A stretch of 64,000 nt of DNA from Burkholderia pyrrocinia (lineage in GTDB: Bacteria > Pseudomonadota > Gammaproteobacteria > Burkholderiales > Burkholderiaceae). The notes beneath the pieces were generated by a model. It had not been told where the DNA came from, ran no database searches, and was given only the letters and a program-made list of their open reading frames with translations. A program made the position numbers and the translations under genes. The stretch spans positions 496,001 to 560,000 of the forward strand of contig NZ_CP070979.1 in the NCBI RefSeq assembly GCF_018417535.1, given 5' to 3'. The first letter of the stretch is position 1; each line of letters opens with the position of its first letter. Shown here piece by piece: positions 61,898 through 64,000 of this stretch.

Positions 61898-62314
61898 ATG
61901 AATGCCCCGCTTTCCCCGGTCGACCTGACCCGCGCGCTCGACGTCGCGTTCTCCGACGCGGCGGCGGCGCCAGCCGGCGCGACCGCCGCGCCGACGCCCG
62001 ACGTCCCGGCCGACGTCGCCAGCCGTTTCCAGGCGCTGATGTCGAACGCGACGCCGACGCCGCCCGTCGCGCATTCGCGCGAAGCAAGCGCCGTGTCGAA
62101 GCTCGTCGAGACGTCGGACGCCGCGATCAAGCAGGTGCTCGACAACTCCGCCTACCTGAGCCAGCACGCGGACGAACTGTCGATGAACCAGATGTTCGCG
62201 GCGTCGATCCAGGCGTCGGCCGAGGCGACCGCGATGCAGATCGACCTGCAGGCAAAGATGGGCGTCGTCACGTCGACGAAGGACGCGATCGGCTCCCTGA
62301 TGAAGAACCAGTGA
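61898..62314 (+). CDS. hrpB2: T3SS inner-rod protein, HrpB2 type (SctI)
   Basis: 138 residues. The N-terminal half is Ala/Pro-rich; the C-terminal half is helical ([53 protein letters not shown]) and ends with the V-x-T-x6-L-x-K pattern needed for HrpB2 function in Xanthomonas. It forms the periplasmic inner rod and is an early export substrate. GAGGAGG precedes ATG 61898. Confidence 0.85.
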   Translation: MNAPLSPVDLTRALDVAFSDAAAAPAGATAAPTPDVPADVASRFQALMSNATPTPPVAHSREASAVSKLVETSDAAIKQVLDNSAYLSQHADELSMNQMFAASIQASAEATAMQIDLQAKMGVVTSTKDAIGSLMKNQ

Positions 62315-62316
62315 CC

Positions 62317-63159
62317 ATGGAACGACTCCCTTCCCCGATCGCCGCCGGCGGCCGCCGCGCGGCCCGGCTTGCCGCGCTGCTCGCGTGCGCGGCGCTCATC
62401 GCCGGCTGCCAGCAGGAGCTGTACGGCGGCCTCGCCGAGCGCGACTGCAACGAGATGATGGCCGCGCTGCTGCAGAACGGTGTCGACGCGCAGAAGAAGA
62501 CGCCCGACGGCGGCAAGACGTGGACGCTCGCCGTCGACGACAAGCAGATTGTCAAGGCGATGGAAGTGCTGCGCGCGCGCGGGCTGCCCGCGACGCGCTA
62601 CGACGATCTCGGCGCGCTGTTCAAGAAGGACGGCCTCGTGTCGACGCCGACCGAGGAGCGCGTGCGGTTCATCTACGGCGTGTCGCAGGAGCTGTCGGAC
62701 ACGCTGTCGAAAATCGACGGGGTCGTCGTCGCGCGCGTGCACATCGTGCTGCCGAACAACGATCCGCTCGCACAGGTCGCGAAGCCGTCGTCGGCGTCGG
62801 TGTTCATCAAGTACCGGCCGAACGCGAATCTCGCGACGCTGACGCCGCAGATCAAGAACCTCGTCGTCCATAGCGTCGAAGGGCTGACGTACGACGAAGT
62901 GAGCGTCACGTCGGTCGCCGCCGATCCGGTCGATCTCGTGTCGGCCGCGCAGCCGAGCGCGCGGAAGTCCGGCGGCGCGACGCTCGTCGGCCTGCTGATC
63001 GCCCTCCTCGTGTGCGTCGTGCTAGCGGCCGCGGGCGGTGTGCTGTGGTGGCGCGCGCGCAAGCACGGCGGCGCGGGCGTGGGCGGGCTGGCCGCGCGGC
63101 TGCGCGGCGGCAACGACGCACAGGCCGCGGCCGCGCCTCAACGGGCCGGTGCGCGATGA
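62317..63159 (+). CDS. sctJ: T3SS inner-membrane ring lipoprotein SctJ (HrcJ)
   Basis: 280 residues: a lipoprotein signal ([15 protein letters not shown]), then the YscJ/FliF ring domains ([72 protein letters not shown]), and a C-terminal membrane anchor ([22 protein letters not shown]). It forms the inner ring of the basal body together with SctD. GTG 62311, overlapping the hrpB2 stop, is an alternative start to ATG 62317. Confidence 0.95.
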   Translation: MERLPSPIAAGGRRAARLAALLACAALIAGCQQELYGGLAERDCNEMMAALLQNGVDAQKKTPDGGKTWTLAVDDKQIVKAMEVLRARGLPATRYDDLGALFKKDGLVSTPTEERVRFIYGVSQELSDTLSKIDGVVVARVHIVLPNNDPLAQVAKPSSASVFIKYRPNANLATLTPQIKNLVVHSVEGLTYDEVSVTSVAADPVDLVSAAQPSARKSGGATLVGLLIALLVCVVLAAAGGVLWWRARKHGGAGVGGLAARLRGGNDAQAAAAPQRAGAR

Positions 63160-63830
63160 GCGGCGGTGCGCCGATCGCGAGCGTCACGGCGCGGGCCGCG
63201 TGGCTCGCCGGCTACGACGCGAACGCGCGACGCGCGGCCGACTGGGTTCACGCGAGCTGGCACGGCGCGCTCGCGCCGCTCGTCGCGACGACGCGCGCGC
63301 ATGCGCCCGCGCTGCGCGCCGCGTGCTCGCTGCTGCTGTTGCGCACGCTTGGGGCGACGTCGCCGTCGCTCGACGGTTTCGATGCGCGTGCTGACCGGCT
63401 CGCCGCGCTGCCGATCGCCGACACGCTGCGGCTGCTGCGCGTGCGTGCGCTGCTGTGCCGGCGCACCGAGCTGCGCCACTGGATCGACCGTGCGAGCCGC
63501 GAGCGGCTCGCCGGCTGGGTCGGCGCCGACGGCTGCAACGCGCTCGCGGCGTTGCCCGACGCGCCGCGCGCGCGCGATCTCGATCGCCGCGAGCCGGTCG
63601 CGCCGCTCGCGCAACTGTCCGGCGACGACATCGCGTGGGAAGGCTGGTGCCTGTTCGAACGCGAACGGGCCTGGGCGCCGGCGGGGCCGATGCGCATCGT
63701 GCGCCACGCGTTGCCGCGCGACACCACGCGCCCGCCGTGGATCGAACGCGCGGCGGCGGACGCGGACGGCGCGACGCTGCTCGCGCGCCTGCCGTCGCTG
63801 TTTCCGGAGTGGTCATGGCTTTTTGGCTGA
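63156..63830 (+). CDS. hrpB4: HrpB4-like T3SS protein (SctK position)
   Basis: 224 residues, mostly helical, Ala/Arg/Leu-rich, without membrane spans ([53 protein letters not shown]). It resembles HrpB4 of Xanthomonas in size and lies at the same place between sctJ and sctL, where the SctK sorting-platform subunit is encoded in other systems. Its start overlaps the sctJ stop (ATGA). Sequence conservation in this family is low, so position is the main evidence. Confidence 0.75.
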   Translation: MSGGAPIASVTARAAWLAGYDANARRAADWVHASWHGALAPLVATTRAHAPALRAACSLLLLRTLGATSPSLDGFDARADRLAALPIADTLRLLRVRALLCRRTELRHWIDRASRERLAGWVGADGCNALAALPDAPRARDLDRREPVAPLAQLSGDDIAWEGWCLFERERAWAPAGPMRIVRHALPRDTTRPPWIERAAADADGATLLARLPSLFPEWSWLFG

Positions 63831-64000
63831 AAAACCGGCAGATTCCGCTCACCGACGATCTCTGCTTCGACGCGCCGCACGGCGTGCTGCGGCGCGACGC
63901 GTTCGAGACGGTTCAGGCGCTCGACGCCGCGCTCGACGCGCTCGCGGCCGAACGCGACGCGGTGCTGCACGCGGCCCGCGACGAAGCCGAACGGATCGGT
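63815..64000 (+). CDS. sctL: T3SS ATPase-regulating stator SctL (HrpB5/HrcL), cut by window end
   Basis: The first 62 residues are visible: [30 protein letters not shown], then a heptad-like helix (LDAALDALAAERDAVLHAARDEAERIG) typical of the HrpE/YscL/FliH N-terminal coiled coil that holds the ATPase. It overlaps the hrpB4 end by 16 bp and has GGAG before the ATG. The rest of the gene, and by gene order sctN, should continue beyond the window. Confidence 0.85.
   Translation, partial: MAFWLKNRQIPLTDDLCFDAPHGVLRRDAFETVQALDAALDALAAERDAVLHAARDEAERIG

Noticed and set aside
1..64000. tRNA, rRNA or replication origin
   Set aside because: No cloverleaf, rRNA segment, DnaA-box cluster or ParB-site cluster was noticed, though I could not run a search.

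Overview
The window is high-GC proteobacterial DNA that reads as a Burkholderia-type betaproteobacterium. The clues are Burkholderia-style porins and regulators, codon use rich in GCG/CTC/CGC, and a Xanthomonas/Ralstonia-type (Hrp2) type III secretion system. The mixture of accessory metabolism, IS elements and secretion loci would suit a secondary chromosome, but nothing in the sequence proves which replicon this is.

1-9557: a catabolic block. A LysR regulator (cut by the window edge) faces a minus-strand run of CoA-ester lyase, porin and an exported MmgE/PrpD-family protein. An IclR regulator diverges from the lyase and leads plus-strand genes for a class III CoA-transferase, a cyclase-family hydrolase and an MFS transporter. 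The divergent intergenic region carries two near-identical 19-bp palindromes over both promoters, probably the IclR operators. 9558-10927 is sparse: a CGCGT tandem repeat, a glycine-rich repeat protein whose signal peptide is broken by TAG, and about 680 bp without a recognisable gene.

10928-25338: a second metabolic cluster. It holds an MFS transporter, a Baeyer-Villiger-type monooxygenase, the two subunits of a 3-oxoacid CoA-transferase, a KamA-family radical SAM enzyme, a metallo-beta-lactamase-fold lactonase-like hydrolase, a large FAD/NAD(P) protein, a GST, a cupin, an acetoacetate-decarboxylase-family enzyme, a hotdog thioesterase, a second MFS transporter and a LysR regulator. I do not recognise the pathway. 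25339-30361 is a junction: gene-poor DNA, a small membrane-protein candidate, iteron-like repeats, and two tandem ISNCY-type insertion sequences plus a lone IS end.

30362-64000: a secretion island. The T3SS secretin gene (sctC) is followed, in the upstream direction, by a type IVB (R64/TCP-like) pilus operon (pilL-like, N, O, P, Q, R, S, M, V) and a divergent PilT-like ATPase. Next come an operon of histidine kinase, response regulator and a degenerate SctC paralogue, a harpin-like protein, a second HrpB1-type protein, a GNAT protein, a repeat-containing effector candidate and a HrpB/HrpX-type AraC regulator. The main hrp cluster then runs hpaB, hrpE-like, hrpD6, sctD, hpaA, sctS, sctR, sctQ, hpaP, sctV, sctU on the minus strand and hrpB1, hrpB2, sctJ, hrpB4, sctL (cut by the window end) on the plus strand. 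This is the Xanthomonas gene order.

Eight exact TTCG-N16-TTCG elements (hrpII/PIP boxes), each with a -10-like hexamer 31-32 nt downstream, lie in front of sctC, the harpin-like gene, the extra hrpB1, the GNAT gene, the repeat protein gene, sctD, sctU and hrpB1. Together they outline the regulon of the AraC activator and nominate secreted proteins.
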